NCBI GenBank assembly: GCA_028276475.1
Contig: JAPYWH010000005.1
Location: 1 to 64,000, forward strand
Length of the DNA: 64,000 nucleotides
Direction of reading: 5' to 3'
From: Thermocrinis sp.
Lineage (GTDB): Bacteria > Aquificota > Aquificia > Aquificales > Aquificaceae
Position 1 is the stretch's first letter. Each line of letters begins with the position of its first letter. Shown piece by piece: positions 17,585-25,599 of the stretch. The translations under genes were made by a program, and so were the position numbers. The notes beneath the pieces were generated by a model, which saw only the letters and a list, made by a program, of their open reading frames with translations, was not told the DNA's origin and ran no database searches.

Positions 17585-18520
17585 TTATAGATTGTTTAAA
17601 ATCAGTGAAATTAAAGAAAGTATAAATGCCAGTGTGAGAACCTCAGGCACTCTGAAAAATCTGAATTTGGCTATACTCATCTCGATTAAAGCAACAGGAA
17701 CTGCAAATATAATTAACTTAAAAATATAAAAAATTATCCCTAATACTATAGACAAAATGTAAGTTTCCTTGTAAAAGCCAATTGGAAAGAAGAGATTTGA
17801 TGCCAAGGTGATAAATATAGTAAGTTTTATGTGTGAAGACAACTCAAAAAGTGCTAAGTGCCTTCCTGATGCTTCTAAAATCATTGCTTCATGGACCATA
17901 GTAAGTTCCAAGTGCGTCTCTGGGTTATCAAAAGGAATCCTTGCGTTTTCAGCTAATGATACTATTAATAGAGATATTAAAGCAAAAGACAAAGATACAG
18001 GATAGGTAAATACACCAAACTGATGAATTCTTTCAAAAATTTCTCCTATATTTGTGCTTCCTGTCTGAAGGGCAAAGGTAAAGATGATCAGCATGAAAGA
18101 CGCTTCAGATAAGGCAGCGATAGTCACCTCTCTACTTGAACCAAGCCCACCGAAAGCACTTGCTTGATCCATACCATATAAAGCCATAAAAAATACACCC
18201 AAAGCCAAAATGTAAGCTAAGGCTATTATATCTCCAGTAAAATTCAATAAAGTATGTTTGTTAATTACAGGTAAAAACGTTGCAGACCAAGTGGTTGAAA
18301 TAAAAACTATGTAAGGTGCTATCCTTGATATAAAAGAAGAATCCTTTGAGATAACAGCTTCTTTTTTCAAAAGTTTATAGATATCTTTGTATGCTTGAGT
18401 TAAAGGTGGTCCTTTCTGACCTCTCAAGATACATTTAATTTTGTGAATAAAGGTTTTAATAAAGGGAGAGATCGCTACCAGAACAAAAAATTGCAGAAAA
18501 CCGATAGCGATATATTCCAT
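17585..18520 (-). CDS. hyfC: HyfC/NuoH-like membrane subunit
   Basis: A 311-residue membrane protein with eight or so helices matching HyfC/HycD/NuoH. Diagnostic sequences are GLGSSREVTIAALSEASFM (about residue 125) and RIPFDNPETHLELTMVHEA (about residue 200), followed by GRHLALFE. NuoH-type subunits connect the redox arm to the ion channels. It lies 1 bp after hyfB on the minus strand, facing hyfI. AT-rich codons. Confidence 0.93.
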   Translation of the reverse strand: MEYIAIGFLQFFVLVAISPFIKTFIHKIKCILRGQKGPPLTQAYKDIYKLLKKEAVISKDSSFISRIAPYIVFISTTWSATFLPVINKHTLLNFTGDIIALAYILALGVFFMALYGMDQASAFGGLGSSREVTIAALSEASFMLIIFTFALQTGSTNIGEIFERIHQFGVFTYPVSLSFALISLLIVSLAENARIPFDNPETHLELTMVHEAMILEASGRHLALFELSSHIKLTIFITLASNLFFPIGFYKETYILSIVLGIIFYIFKLIIFAVPVALIEMSIAKFRFFRVPEVLTLAFILSLISLILNNL

Positions 18521-18521
18521 T

Positions 18522-20513
18522 CTACCACCTCACGAAATAAAGTATAAAAGCAATTAGGGTAAATATCATATAAGCAATATAAACATGTATAATGCCGGGT
18601 TGAACAAAATATCTCACTTTTAAAACGAACTTAATAAACACGTTGGTTATACTCAAAATTAAATTTTCTATTCTATCATCAATTCTTATTCTATAAATTT
18701 TCTTCGGAAGAAAATATTTTTTACCACTGAAGGACAAGCTTTCTTCTACCTTATAGATAAAGGATAATATTCTTCTTATAGGCTGAGAAAATCCTGTCGC
18801 GCTATACTGAGCTTTAACCGTTAGGTTGCTCTCTTCAAGACCACAAGCCCAAGTTTCGTACTCTCTCGTATTCCCATTTCCTATTAATCTAATAAGTAGA
18901 TACGTGCTTACAAAGATAACAATACCCGCTATTGCAAGGAGTAATGTTGAGATTCTTCCAAAATCGTAGTCTGTTGAAATAAGTAATAAACCATTTTTGT
19001 GGATAATATACTTGTAAACAGAGAAAGATTCTATTTGGTTTAAGACCCTGTCAGCCAGATATACAGGGAAAACGGGTAGGATTCCCGAAACTATGATCAT
19101 TAATGCCAAAAACCCCATTCCTATAAGCATAAATCCATCAGGTTCTGAGGCTTTTTTAGTCTTATCTGTTCTTCCAATTCCAAGAAAAGTAGTTCCATAA
19201 AGCTTAGCAAAACTACCAATGGAAAACGCACCGGTTAAAGCCAAAACAGAAGCAAACAGAGGCATTGTAAAGGAGATAAACTCATAGTTTAAAAGACTGC
19301 CATATAAAAGGGATTGATAGATAAGCCATTCGCTTACAAATCCATTGAACGGTGGCAAGGCAGTTATTCCAAGAATCCCAATCAAAAATAAAATGCCCGT
19401 CTTTGGCATTAATTTATTCAATCCACCAAGTTCTTCCATATTTTTAGTATGGGTTTTGAACAAGATAGAGCCAGCGCCCAAAAATAGCAAACCTTTAAAC
19501 ACTGTATGGTTTAAAGTATGGTATAGGACTGCGACAAAGGAGAGTCCCATAAGAAGTTCAATGTTGAAAGATTTAAATATCATAGAAAGCCCAAGCGCAA
19601 TTAAAATTATCCCTATATTTTCCATAGAAGAATAGGCTAATAATTTTTTTATATCTGTTTGAACATATGCATACAATATCCCATACATTGCGGATAAGGC
19701 ACCAAAGAATAAAACTATATATCCAAAACTAACAGGAATATCCTTCAAAAATTCAAAGTAAAATCTAATAAGCATGTATATAGCTGTTTTTATCATAACA
19801 CCGGACATTAAAGCAGAAACATTAGAAGGGGCAACAGGATGAGCCTTTGGAAGCCAAAAATGAAGCGGGAATATACCAGCTTTTGTCCCAAAGCCAATCA
19901 AAGAAGTTAAGAAAACTAAAAACTTAATGTTTTCAGGCAGGTTTATGTTAGTGAAATTTTTGAACTCAAGGCTTCCAGAGTGAATATAAAGTAGAATAAA
20001 CGAAATAATTATAAAGATTGTTGCCAAATGGGTCATAAACATATAGAGAATACCAGCGTTTAAATTTTCTTCCTTTTTATAATCAAAAATAACAAGCAAA
20101 AACGAAACAACAGACATTAGTTCCCACCATATTAGAAAGGTGGGAACGTTTGCAGACAAAATTACCATAATAATAGAGAGGATAAACAAGTTATACAAAA
20201 AGGTTAAAATTTTTTTGTGTTTAAATTCACTGATATAAGAAACAGAATATATTGAAGAAACTAAGGATAGTAAAAATACAAGCCCAGCAAAAAACAAGCT
20301 TAAACTATCAACTCTATAGCTAAATGTTAAAAAGGGAATAGCCGATTGAAATGAGACGATAAAATCAGTATTTGAGGGTATTAAGTAGATAGAAACTATA
20401 AGAAAAACTAAACTTGTTAAGCTCTGCAAGATTAGGGAGATTTTTGGTCGGAAAGACAAGATTAATGGTATAACTAATGGCAGTAAATAAAAAGGCTTTT
20501 CTAATCCGCTCAT
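18522..20513 (-). CDS. hyfB: HyfB/NuoL-like antiporter subunit
   Basis: A 663-residue membrane protein, the largest of the antiporter-like subunits (HyfB/HycC type). It has about 15-16 helices, the motif GIFPLHFWLPKAHPVAPSNV (about residue 215), the LLAYSSMENIGIIL segment (about residue 290) and HTLNHTVFKGLLFLGAGS (about residue 337). The C-terminal part carries a soluble-looking stretch (ETWACGLEESNLTVKAQYSA), as in HyfB. It leads the reverse half-operon hyfB-hyfC and is preceded by an AAGGAGA ribosome site and a strong promoter. No HyfA, HyfD or HyfH is in the window. Confidence 0.92.
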   Translation of the reverse strand: MSGLEKPFYLLPLVIPLILSFRPKISLILQSLTSLVFLIVSIYLIPSNTDFIVSFQSAIPFLTFSYRVDSLSLFFAGLVFLLSLVSSIYSVSYISEFKHKKILTFLYNLFILSIIMVILSANVPTFLIWWELMSVVSFLLVIFDYKKEENLNAGILYMFMTHLATIFIIISFILLYIHSGSLEFKNFTNINLPENIKFLVFLTSLIGFGTKAGIFPLHFWLPKAHPVAPSNVSALMSGVMIKTAIYMLIRFYFEFLKDIPVSFGYIVLFFGALSAMYGILYAYVQTDIKKLLAYSSMENIGIILIALGLSMIFKSFNIELLMGLSFVAVLYHTLNHTVFKGLLFLGAGSILFKTHTKNMEELGGLNKLMPKTGILFLIGILGITALPPFNGFVSEWLIYQSLLYGSLLNYEFISFTMPLFASVLALTGAFSIGSFAKLYGTTFLGIGRTDKTKKASEPDGFMLIGMGFLALMIIVSGILPVFPVYLADRVLNQIESFSVYKYIIHKNGLLLISTDYDFGRISTLLLAIAGIVIFVSTYLLIRLIGNGNTREYETWACGLEESNLTVKAQYSATGFSQPIRRILSFIYKVEESLSFSGKKYFLPKKIYRIRIDDRIENLILSITNVFIKFVLKVRYFVQPGIIHVYIAYMIFTLIAFILYFVRW

Positions 20514-20563
20514 TCACTTTTCTCCTTGCTCACGCTTGCAAAAGGAATAATCATTTATATGGT

Positions 20564-20593
20564 ATTTTAAGATTAGAAAATGGTTTCTGTCAA
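20564..20593 (-). promoter_or_regulatory. promoter of the hyfBC operon
   Basis: On the minus strand a perfect TTGACA (20588-20593) and TAAAAT (20564-20569) are 18 nt apart. The leader is about 45 nt and ends in an AAGGAGA ribosome site before the hyfB ATG. This is a leadered, housekeeping-type promoter, unlike that of the facing hyfEFGI operon. Confidence 0.7.
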
Positions 20594-20738
20594 GTGGTTA
20601 GCCTTTAGAAGGGAGTGTTTAACAAAAGCGTGAAGCCTTTTCAGAGGTAAAATACTTTTCCACATAAACTCATCTTAGTTCTTCTTTAGCACATCCTAAA
20701 ATCCTATTACTGGAAATCGAAATAGCCTCGCTAAATGC

Positions 20739-20767
20739 TTGACAAGGCTTTTCTTTGTGTCTATATT
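20739..20767 (+). promoter_or_regulatory. strong promoter before the DUF454 gene
   Basis: TTGACA (20739-20744), a 17-nt spacer and TATATT (20762-20767) form a near-consensus housekeeping promoter. The predicted start near 20774 gives a leader of about 25 nt for the gene at 20800. No strong ribosome site precedes the ATG. Confidence 0.7.
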
Positions 20768-20799
20768 CATCTTTGCGTAAGTATGATTGGTGTGCAAAC

Positions 20800-21039
20800 A
20801 TGAGAAAGTTCCTTTACAGGACTATTGCTGGGATTTTTTTATTGCTTGCTGTTTTGGGTGTCTTTTTGCCACTGCTTCCAACGGTTCCCTTTGTGCTGTT
20901 GGCTGTTTTCTTTTTGGTTAAATCCTCCAAAAAGGACTTAGTGCGGATTAAGAGGGTTCCATATATTGGTAAAATTCTATATCCTTACATAAAAAGGGTA
21001 GCAAAATGGAATACACAACAGCCAAGTTCTTCCACCTGA
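20800..21039 (+). CDS. short DUF454 (YbaN-like) membrane protein
   Basis: A 79-residue protein. Its first 45 residues match the DUF454/YbaN family start (FLYRTIAGIFLLLAVLGVFL, then PLLPTVPFVLLA), with two membrane helices. Most family members are about 120 residues; this one ends soon after the second helix with WNTQQPSSST, whose codons overlap the start of the next gene by 34 bp. It may therefore be truncated. Function of the family is unknown. I chose the ATG at 20800 by the family start; an earlier in-frame ATG at 20755 lies inside the promoter. Confidence 0.72.
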   Translation: MRKFLYRTIAGIFLLLAVLGVFLPLLPTVPFVLLAVFFLVKSSKKDLVRIKRVPYIGKILYPYIKRVAKWNTQQPSSST

Positions 21040-21446
21040 TAGGCGTCTTTTTGTGGGTTGCATCCTCCTCTTCCTTAGGGCTTTTTATGATCTACGGAAA
21101 CTTTAAAGATACCAAGTGCGACAAGCACATTCTCAGAAACTTCTACCGATGGATGACAAACCTTGAGATAGTAGGCTTTGTTCTTGCCCTTGCTATGGGC
21201 TTCTATATGCTACATTTACTTAAATATCGCTTTGACATAAACTGGTTAAACTACAAACTGCCTATTGTACTGCTCCTCTTTTTGCCCTTGGAGGTCCTAA
21301 ACTTCTGGTTTGTGAATATACACATACCAAAGAGTCAAGACAAAGAAAAGGCATACAAAAGATACGACCTTTTTAACTACATCGTAGCCCTGCCATTGGT
21401 GGTGGGTGGTCTGGTGGTAGTTTATTTGGCGGTGGTTAAGCCATGA
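21006..21446 (+). CDS. four-helix membrane protein, HemJ/CopD/DUF2269-like
   Basis: A 146-residue protein with four hydrophobic helices. The first begins with the FFHLIGVFLW-like pattern (KFFHLIGVFLWVASSSSLG), with a His that in related families (HemJ/UPF0093, CopD, DUF2269) binds haem or metal. I cannot decide between these families. It overlaps the short DUF454 gene by 34 bp and the QueC-like gene by 4 nt, so it sits inside a three-gene operon. Confidence 0.65.
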   Translation: MEYTTAKFFHLIGVFLWVASSSSLGLFMIYGNFKDTKCDKHILRNFYRWMTNLEIVGFVLALAMGFYMLHLLKYRFDINWLNYKLPIVLLLFLPLEVLNFWFVNIHIPKSQDKEKAYKRYDLFNYIVALPLVVGGLVVVYLAVVKP

Positions 21447-22063
21447 AAAAGAGTGTTGTTCTTTTCAGTGGAGGAGTGGAAAGCACGTGTGTTCTATACC
21501 TTAAGCTCTTGGAAGGACAGGTTGTCTATCCGGTTTATGTTAAATGCGGAATGCCCTGGGAAAGGCTTGAGTATGTGAAAGCTACTGAGCTCTGGCAAGA
21601 GACAAAAAGAGGGTTTTCAAAGTTGATGCCTATAAAGGTTCTGCCTTTAAAAACTTACCATAAAAAGTACGAAGCCATAGAGACAGAAGAGGAATTGTTT
21701 ATTCCTCTGAGAAACTTAACACTATTAACTGCGGTGGCAGGATATGCCCTGTCAAAGAGGGCGGAGAGTATAGGCATAGGCAGTTTGGGACTGTATCCCT
21801 TTCCCGATAACAACCTTGCCTACCTTAAAGAGGTGGAAAGGCTAATCACAGAAGGTTCAAAGCAAAGGTTAAAAGTAGAGGTTCCCTTTTTTGGCATGGA
21901 AAAGGGAGAGGTTGTAAAGAGATTTTCAAAGTGGGTTCCACTGCACAGGACCTTTTCCTGCGTCAATCCCATTTTACGAAATGGGAAGATACTTCATTGT
22001 GGAAGATGTATAAAGTGCAAAGAAAGGGAAGAAGCCTTCAAAGAAGCCCAAATTCCTTTATGA
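21443..22063 (+). CDS. QueC-like PP-loop ATPase
   Basis: A 206-residue adenine nucleotide alpha hydrolase. The PP-loop reads FSGGVESTCVLY near residue 9, with Glu where QueC normally has Asp (SGGxDS). Four Cys near the C-terminus (FSCV, then HCGRCIKC) match the zinc site of QueC, the 7-cyano-7-deazaguanine synthase of queuosine biosynthesis. QueC-like is the best call, but the motif change and lack of QueD/QueE neighbours leave room for another PP-loop amidation or thiolation reaction. Its stop overlaps the convergent TauE/SafE gene by 26 bp. Confidence 0.75.
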   Translation: MKKSVVLFSGGVESTCVLYLKLLEGQVVYPVYVKCGMPWERLEYVKATELWQETKRGFSKLMPIKVLPLKTYHKKYEAIETEEELFIPLRNLTLLTAVAGYALSKRAESIGIGSLGLYPFPDNNLAYLKEVERLITEGSKQRLKVEVPFFGMEKGEVVKRFSKWVPLHRTFSCVNPILRNGKILHCGRCIKCKEREEAFKEAQIPL

Positions 22064-22790
22064 AGAACACAAAGCTAAGCAAAAATCCCCAAGCGACGAT
22101 CACCGCTTTGGCGGTTTTCTGATTTAGCCTTTTGGCTACCACCGCCCCCAGATATCCACCCAGCATAAAGGCTGGCATCATAACAAGCACAAAGTCAAAG
22201 GCAACCTTGCCACTAAACACAAAGATAAGGGCACCCAAAAGGTTTATCACAAAGCCTAAAAAGTTCTTGAGGGCTATGGTCAGTTGCATGTTTGAAACAC
22301 CGGAAAGCACTATGGAGGATGCCATCATTATGCCTATACCCGCCCCAAAGTAGCTCCCATAGATAGCTGTGAGAAACTGAAGCAAGATAGGAAGAAACCT
22401 TGAGGAGTTGCCAAGCCTTGTTATGAACTTGAGAATCAGCTCACTGAAAGCAAGCAAAAGGGTGGCAAAACCTATCAAAAAGGGAACAGCCTTTTTAAAG
22501 GTCTCGGGCGGAGTGTATATGAGCAAAAAAGCACCAAGCAAGGCACCAAGCAAAGATGGAGGCAAAAAGGTTTTAAGAGTAGGGAAGTTTTCCCTCAGAG
22601 TCTTTCTGTAGCTCAGGGCGCTGGTAAAAGGTCCAAGCCATAGGGCTACGGTGTTTGTTACGTTGGCGGAGAGTGGGTCTAAGCCTGCAAAGACCAAAGC
22701 GGGAAAGGTTATAAGGGTTCCACCGCCAGCTATGGCATTTATAAAACCAGCTACGATGGAAGCGAGGATTGGTATTAGGTAAGTTTCCAT
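22038..22790 (-). CDS. TauE/SafE family sulfite/organosulfonate exporter-like permease
   Basis: A 250-residue membrane protein with about eight helices. The N-terminal SIVAGFINAIAGGGTLITFP motif and its second-half counterpart (GSYFGAGIGIMMAS) are typical of the TauE/SafE (DUF81) family, which moves sulfite, sulfonates or other anions across the inner membrane. In a sulfur-oxidising thermophile sulfite export would make sense, but substrate is inference. It stands alone on the minus strand, downstream of the two tRNA genes. Confidence 0.88.
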   Translation of the reverse strand: METYLIPILASIVAGFINAIAGGGTLITFPALVFAGLDPLSANVTNTVALWLGPFTSALSYRKTLRENFPTLKTFLPPSLLGALLGAFLLIYTPPETFKKAVPFLIGFATLLLAFSELILKFITRLGNSSRFLPILLQFLTAIYGSYFGAGIGIMMASSIVLSGVSNMQLTIALKNFLGFVINLLGALIFVFSGKVAFDFVLVMMPAFMLGGYLGAVVAKRLNQKTAKAVIVAWGFLLSFVFFIKEFGLL

Positions 22791-22809
22791 TGTTGGTTGG
22801 TTTTTCTTA

Positions 22810-22881
22810 AGGCAACGGGCGGATTCGAACCGCCGTAGAAGGGATTTGCAGTCCCTCGCCTAGCCACTCGGCCACGTTGCC
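22810..22881 (-). tRNA. tRNA-Cys (GCA)
   Basis: On the minus strand a complete cloverleaf is visible: acceptor GGCAACG pairs with CGTTGCC, the anticodon loop reads ACTGCAAAT with anticodon GCA, and the T arm has GGTTCGAATCC. The discriminator base is U and CCA is not encoded. It follows tRNA-Gly after 4 bp and is probably co-transcribed with it. Confidence 0.95.
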
Positions 22882-22885
22882 TAAG

Positions 22886-22957
22886 AGCGGGCGACGGGAC
22901 TCGAACCCGCGACCTGCTGCATGGCAAGCAGCCGCTCCACCTCTGAGCTACGCCCGC
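22886..22957 (-). tRNA. tRNA-Gly (GCC)
   Basis: On the minus strand the acceptor GCGGGCG pairs with CGCCCGC, the anticodon loop reads CTTGCCATG with anticodon GCC, and the T arm has GGGTTCGAGTCCC. The discriminator is U and CCA is not encoded. It is the first gene of the Gly-Cys tRNA pair. Confidence 0.95.
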
Positions 22958-22967
22958 TATAGAATAT

Positions 22968-22973
22968 ATTATA
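22968..22973 (-). promoter_or_regulatory. -10 box of the tRNA-Gly/Cys pair
   Basis: TATAAT on the minus strand lies 10 nt upstream of the mature 5' end of tRNA-Gly. The preceding 7 bp up to the yicC stop codon leave little other room, so the -35 region lies within yicC. Confidence 0.55.
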
Positions 22974-22980
22974 ACCCAAA

Positions 22981-23832
22981 CTACTCTATGTTTGCCACCT
23001 GCTGTTTTAACCTATCAACCTCTGCTTTTATCTCCACCACCCATTGAGAAAGCTCGGGCATTTTGTTTCCTAAGGTGTTTATCTCCCTGTGCATCTCTTG
23101 GAGCAAAAACTCCAGCTTCCTTCCTACCTCTCCCTGTGCATCCAACAGTCCCTCAAACCTCTCAAGATGAACCTTAAAGCGTGCCACTTCCTCCTCTATG
23201 TCCATCTTTGAAAGGATAAGACTGATCTCACTGAGAACAGTGGGATTCCCTTCCGGGAGGTTTAGCTCCTTTGCCTTCTCCAAAACCCTTTTCTTTGCCC
23301 TTTCTAAAATGCTATCCTTGTTTTCAAGGATACTTTTTAGGTGCTCCCTTATAATCCTTAGTCTAGAAAGAAGCTCCTCCTTTAGTTTTGCTCCTTCCTC
23401 TTCCCTGCTCTTTACAACTTCCTTTAGTGCGTCGGTCAATGCCTGAATAATGAGTGCCTTGGTTTCCTCCTCCAGTTCCTCCTCCGCCATTTCCACATAC
23501 CTTAAAGAAGCGTAAAAAGCCATATCATCAGAGAGATTGAACCCAGAACGCTGGGCTAAATCTTTAAAAAACTGAAAAGTGCTAACCAGGGCGTCGGGAT
23601 TTACCACGTTTCCCTTTGGCTTTTTTGCTTCCACCTGCACGAGGACGCTAACAGTTCCCCTCTGCAGATACTCCTTTATCTTATTCCTTACCTCAAACTC
23701 AAACTCATAAAGGTTTATGTTAGACCTTATTGAAACGTCAAGCCCCTTCCCGTTTAAGGTCTTTATAAAAACCGCTACCTTTCTCTCTTCATCCTCCGCG
23801 GTAGCCCTTCCGAGCCCTGTCATACTACGCAT
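22981..23832 (-). CDS. yicC: YicC/YloC family endoribonuclease
   Basis: A 283-residue protein of the YicC/YloC family, with the conserved start MRSMTGLGRATA and the conserved C-terminal region ending FLLQEMHREINTLGNK. E. coli YicC has been reported as an endoribonuclease acting on small RNAs and on rho-independent terminators. The ATG at 23832 matches the family start; a longer frame upstream overlaps the preceding gene. It begins 1 bp after that gene and is the last protein gene of the ndk cluster. Confidence 0.92.
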   Translation of the reverse strand: MRSMTGLGRATAEDEERKVAVFIKTLNGKGLDVSIRSNINLYEFEFEVRNKIKEYLQRGTVSVLVQVEAKKPKGNVVNPDALVSTFQFFKDLAQRSGFNLSDDMAFYASLRYVEMAEEELEEETKALIIQALTDALKEVVKSREEEGAKLKEELLSRLRIIREHLKSILENKDSILERAKKRVLEKAKELNLPEGNPTVLSEISLILSKMDIEEEVARFKVHLERFEGLLDAQGEVGRKLEFLLQEMHREINTLGNKMPELSQWVVEIKAEVDRLKQQVANIE

Positions 23833-23833
23833 G

Positions 23834-24145
23834 TTAGCCACCGCCGTATTCGGAGCTTTCCGACTCCGCCACAAACTCTTCTATCATATCGGTTATAAGC
23901 TTTAAAAGCTCCTCCGTGTTCTTTTCCAAGTAGTAATCAAAGAGCTCTATTTTTCTTTCCTTAGTTATTTTTTCTGAAACCTCAAACCGCACCAAAAGAT
24001 AAGGGACTTCTCTGTGTAGCTTAAACTGAGGGTCCGCTGGAAGCACAAGCTCCACATCCACATCTGCACCAAAGGGTCTTTCCCTTTCAATAAGCTCCCT
24101 CAAAGCCAAGAGTTTTTCCTTATATTTCTTCCAGTCAAACATCAC
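23834..24145 (-). CDS. small conserved unknown protein between ndk and yicC
   Basis: I do not recognise a family. The 103-residue soluble product has an N-terminal helix rich in Lys and Glu, a beta-rich middle (DVELVLPADPQFKLHREVPY) and a C-terminal amphipathic helix with an acidic end. It overlaps the ndk stop by 4 nt and precedes yicC by 1 bp, so it is part of the same transcript. Confidence 0.75.
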   Translation of the reverse strand: MMFDWKKYKEKLLALRELIERERPFGADVDVELVLPADPQFKLHREVPYLLVRFEVSEKITKERKIELFDYYLEKNTEELLKLITDMIEEFVAESESSEYGGG

Positions 24146-24573
24146 TCTACCATCTCCAACCGTGAGAATATGAAGGGAATCTCATACTGGGCGGATTCTA
24201 CAGAATCTGAGGCGTGCACTGCATTTTTACCCTTATCGGTGCCAAACAGTGCCCTTATGGAGTTAGGAGCAACCTTCCTTGCTTCCTCGCTGTCGGTGGG
24301 ACCTATGATCTCCCTTACCCTCCTTATGGCATCCTCTCCCTCCAAAACCATGGCGACCACAGGTCCTGAAGTCATAAACTCCACAAGCTCCCCGTAAAAG
24401 GGTCTGTCTTTGTGCACTATGTAAAAGCCCTTTGCCTGCTCTGTGGTGAACCTAAAGAGCTTGAGGGCAACAAGCCTAAAGCCCTCGGATAGAAACCTGT
24501 CTATTATTTTACCAGTTGCCCCCTTCTCAAAGGCATCGGGTTTAACAATCACCAAGGTTCTCTCCACCGCCAT
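24142..24573 (-). CDS. ndk: nucleoside diphosphate kinase
   Basis: A 143-residue Ndk that equilibrates nucleoside di- and triphosphates. The start VERTLVIVKPDAFEKG and the active-site His in NAVHASDSVESA (about residue 118) are intact. Length is normal for the bacterial enzyme. The gene is 10 bp downstream of atpH and overlaps the next gene by 4 nt. A GGAGGT-type ribosome site precedes its ATG. Confidence 0.97.
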   Translation of the reverse strand: MAVERTLVIVKPDAFEKGATGKIIDRFLSEGFRLVALKLFRFTTEQAKGFYIVHKDRPFYGELVEFMTSGPVVAMVLEGEDAIRRVREIIGPTDSEEARKVAPNSIRALFGTDKGKNAVHASDSVESAQYEIPFIFSRLEMVE

Positions 24574-24583
24574 CTGGAACCTC

Positions 24584-25108
24584 CTATGTTAATTTTTCTA
24601 AAGCCCTCTTTACTGAGGCGTCCAAAACAAAACCGCTTGTTTTTACCACAAAGCCCCCTATGAGGGATGGGTCCTCTTGGACCTCAAACTCCAATTCCCT
24701 GTTGAGGATCTGTTGAACCTTTGACTTTATGGACTCTAAGGTATTCTCGTCAAGCTTTCTGGCAACGAGTATGAAAGCCTTGGAAAGCCTTAGGAACTTT
24801 TCCACTTCGTGATCGTAGAGCCTTTTGATTTCCCCCAACATAGGCATTGCGTTGAGCTCCACCAAGTAGTTTATAAACTCCTTTACTTCCGAGGGCAAGG
24901 AAAATTTTGAAGAAAGACTTACTAAATACTCCACCTTTTTTTCGTTGGGAACTTGTGGGTTCAGTATAAAGTCCCTAAAGAGTCTTTCTTTTCGGTATAG
25001 GCTATAAACAAAGCCAAGAAACTCGCTGGCTTGAACCAAAACAGACCTTTCTTTGGGAAGTTTGCCCAGCAGGGATTTAGCCAGCTTTTTTGAAAGCTCC
25101 TTGTTCAT
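24584..25108 (-). CDS. atpH: ATP synthase F1 delta subunit
   Basis: A 174-residue F1 delta (OSCP-type) subunit, which links the b stalk to the top of F1. It shows the N-terminal helical bundle (KKLAKSLLGKL onward, FRDFILNPQVPNEKKVEYL) and the C-terminal motif DPSLIGGFVVKTSGFVLDAS that marks the family. It overlaps atpF by 4 nt and is third in atpF'-atpF-atpH. Confidence 0.95.
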   Translation of the reverse strand: MNKELSKKLAKSLLGKLPKERSVLVQASEFLGFVYSLYRKERLFRDFILNPQVPNEKKVEYLVSLSSKFSLPSEVKEFINYLVELNAMPMLGEIKRLYDHEVEKFLRLSKAFILVARKLDENTLESIKSKVQQILNRELEFEVQEDPSLIGGFVVKTSGFVLDASVKRALEKLT

Positions 25109-25599
25109 TTTTGCACCTCCAGTTTCCTGAGCATTTTCTCTGCGTATTTTTTCTGGATGTCCGGGTTTTCAAAGTCTTGGAATAGCCTTTGGAGGGCGAG
25201 CTCCTTTGCCTGCCTCATTCCAAACCGCAAGAGTTCTTCCTTTGCCCTCTTGGTCTCCAACTCAATGGTTTCTTTTGCCTTTTCTTTTATTCTGCTTGCA
25301 ATCTCTTCTATCTTTTTGAGCTCCTCTTCCTTCATCTGCTGGGCGGTTTGCTTGGCAAGTTCTATCTGCTCAGTGTGGCGTCTTTTGGCATCCTCATACT
25401 CTGCCTTTGCCCTTTCCAAGGTCTCCTTTGCCTCCTTCAGTTCCCTCTCGGAGCTTTCCAAACCCTCCGTTAGTTTGGAGAAAAAGCCTTCGAAGGCTTG
25501 GATTATGTGCTTTCTACCAAAGTAATAAACTATTGCCAAAAAGAGCAGTATGTTGAGCCCCTTCCAAACTAACTCTATGGTGTGATGCCCTTCTGCCAT
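25105..25599 (-). CDS. atpF: ATP synthase Fo b subunit
   Basis: A 164-residue protein with one N-terminal membrane helix (LVWKGLNILLFLAIVYYFG) and a long Lys/Glu/Ala-rich coiled coil. This is the b subunit of the Fo peripheral stalk. It touches the stop of the b' gene (1 nt overlap) and overlaps atpH by 4 nt. Confidence 0.92.
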   Translation of the reverse strand: MAEGHHTIELVWKGLNILLFLAIVYYFGRKHIIQAFEGFFSKLTEGLESSERELKEAKETLERAKAEYEDAKRRHTEQIELAKQTAQQMKEEELKKIEEIASRIKEKAKETIELETKRAKEELLRFGMRQAKELALQRLFQDFENPDIQKKYAEKMLRKLEVQK

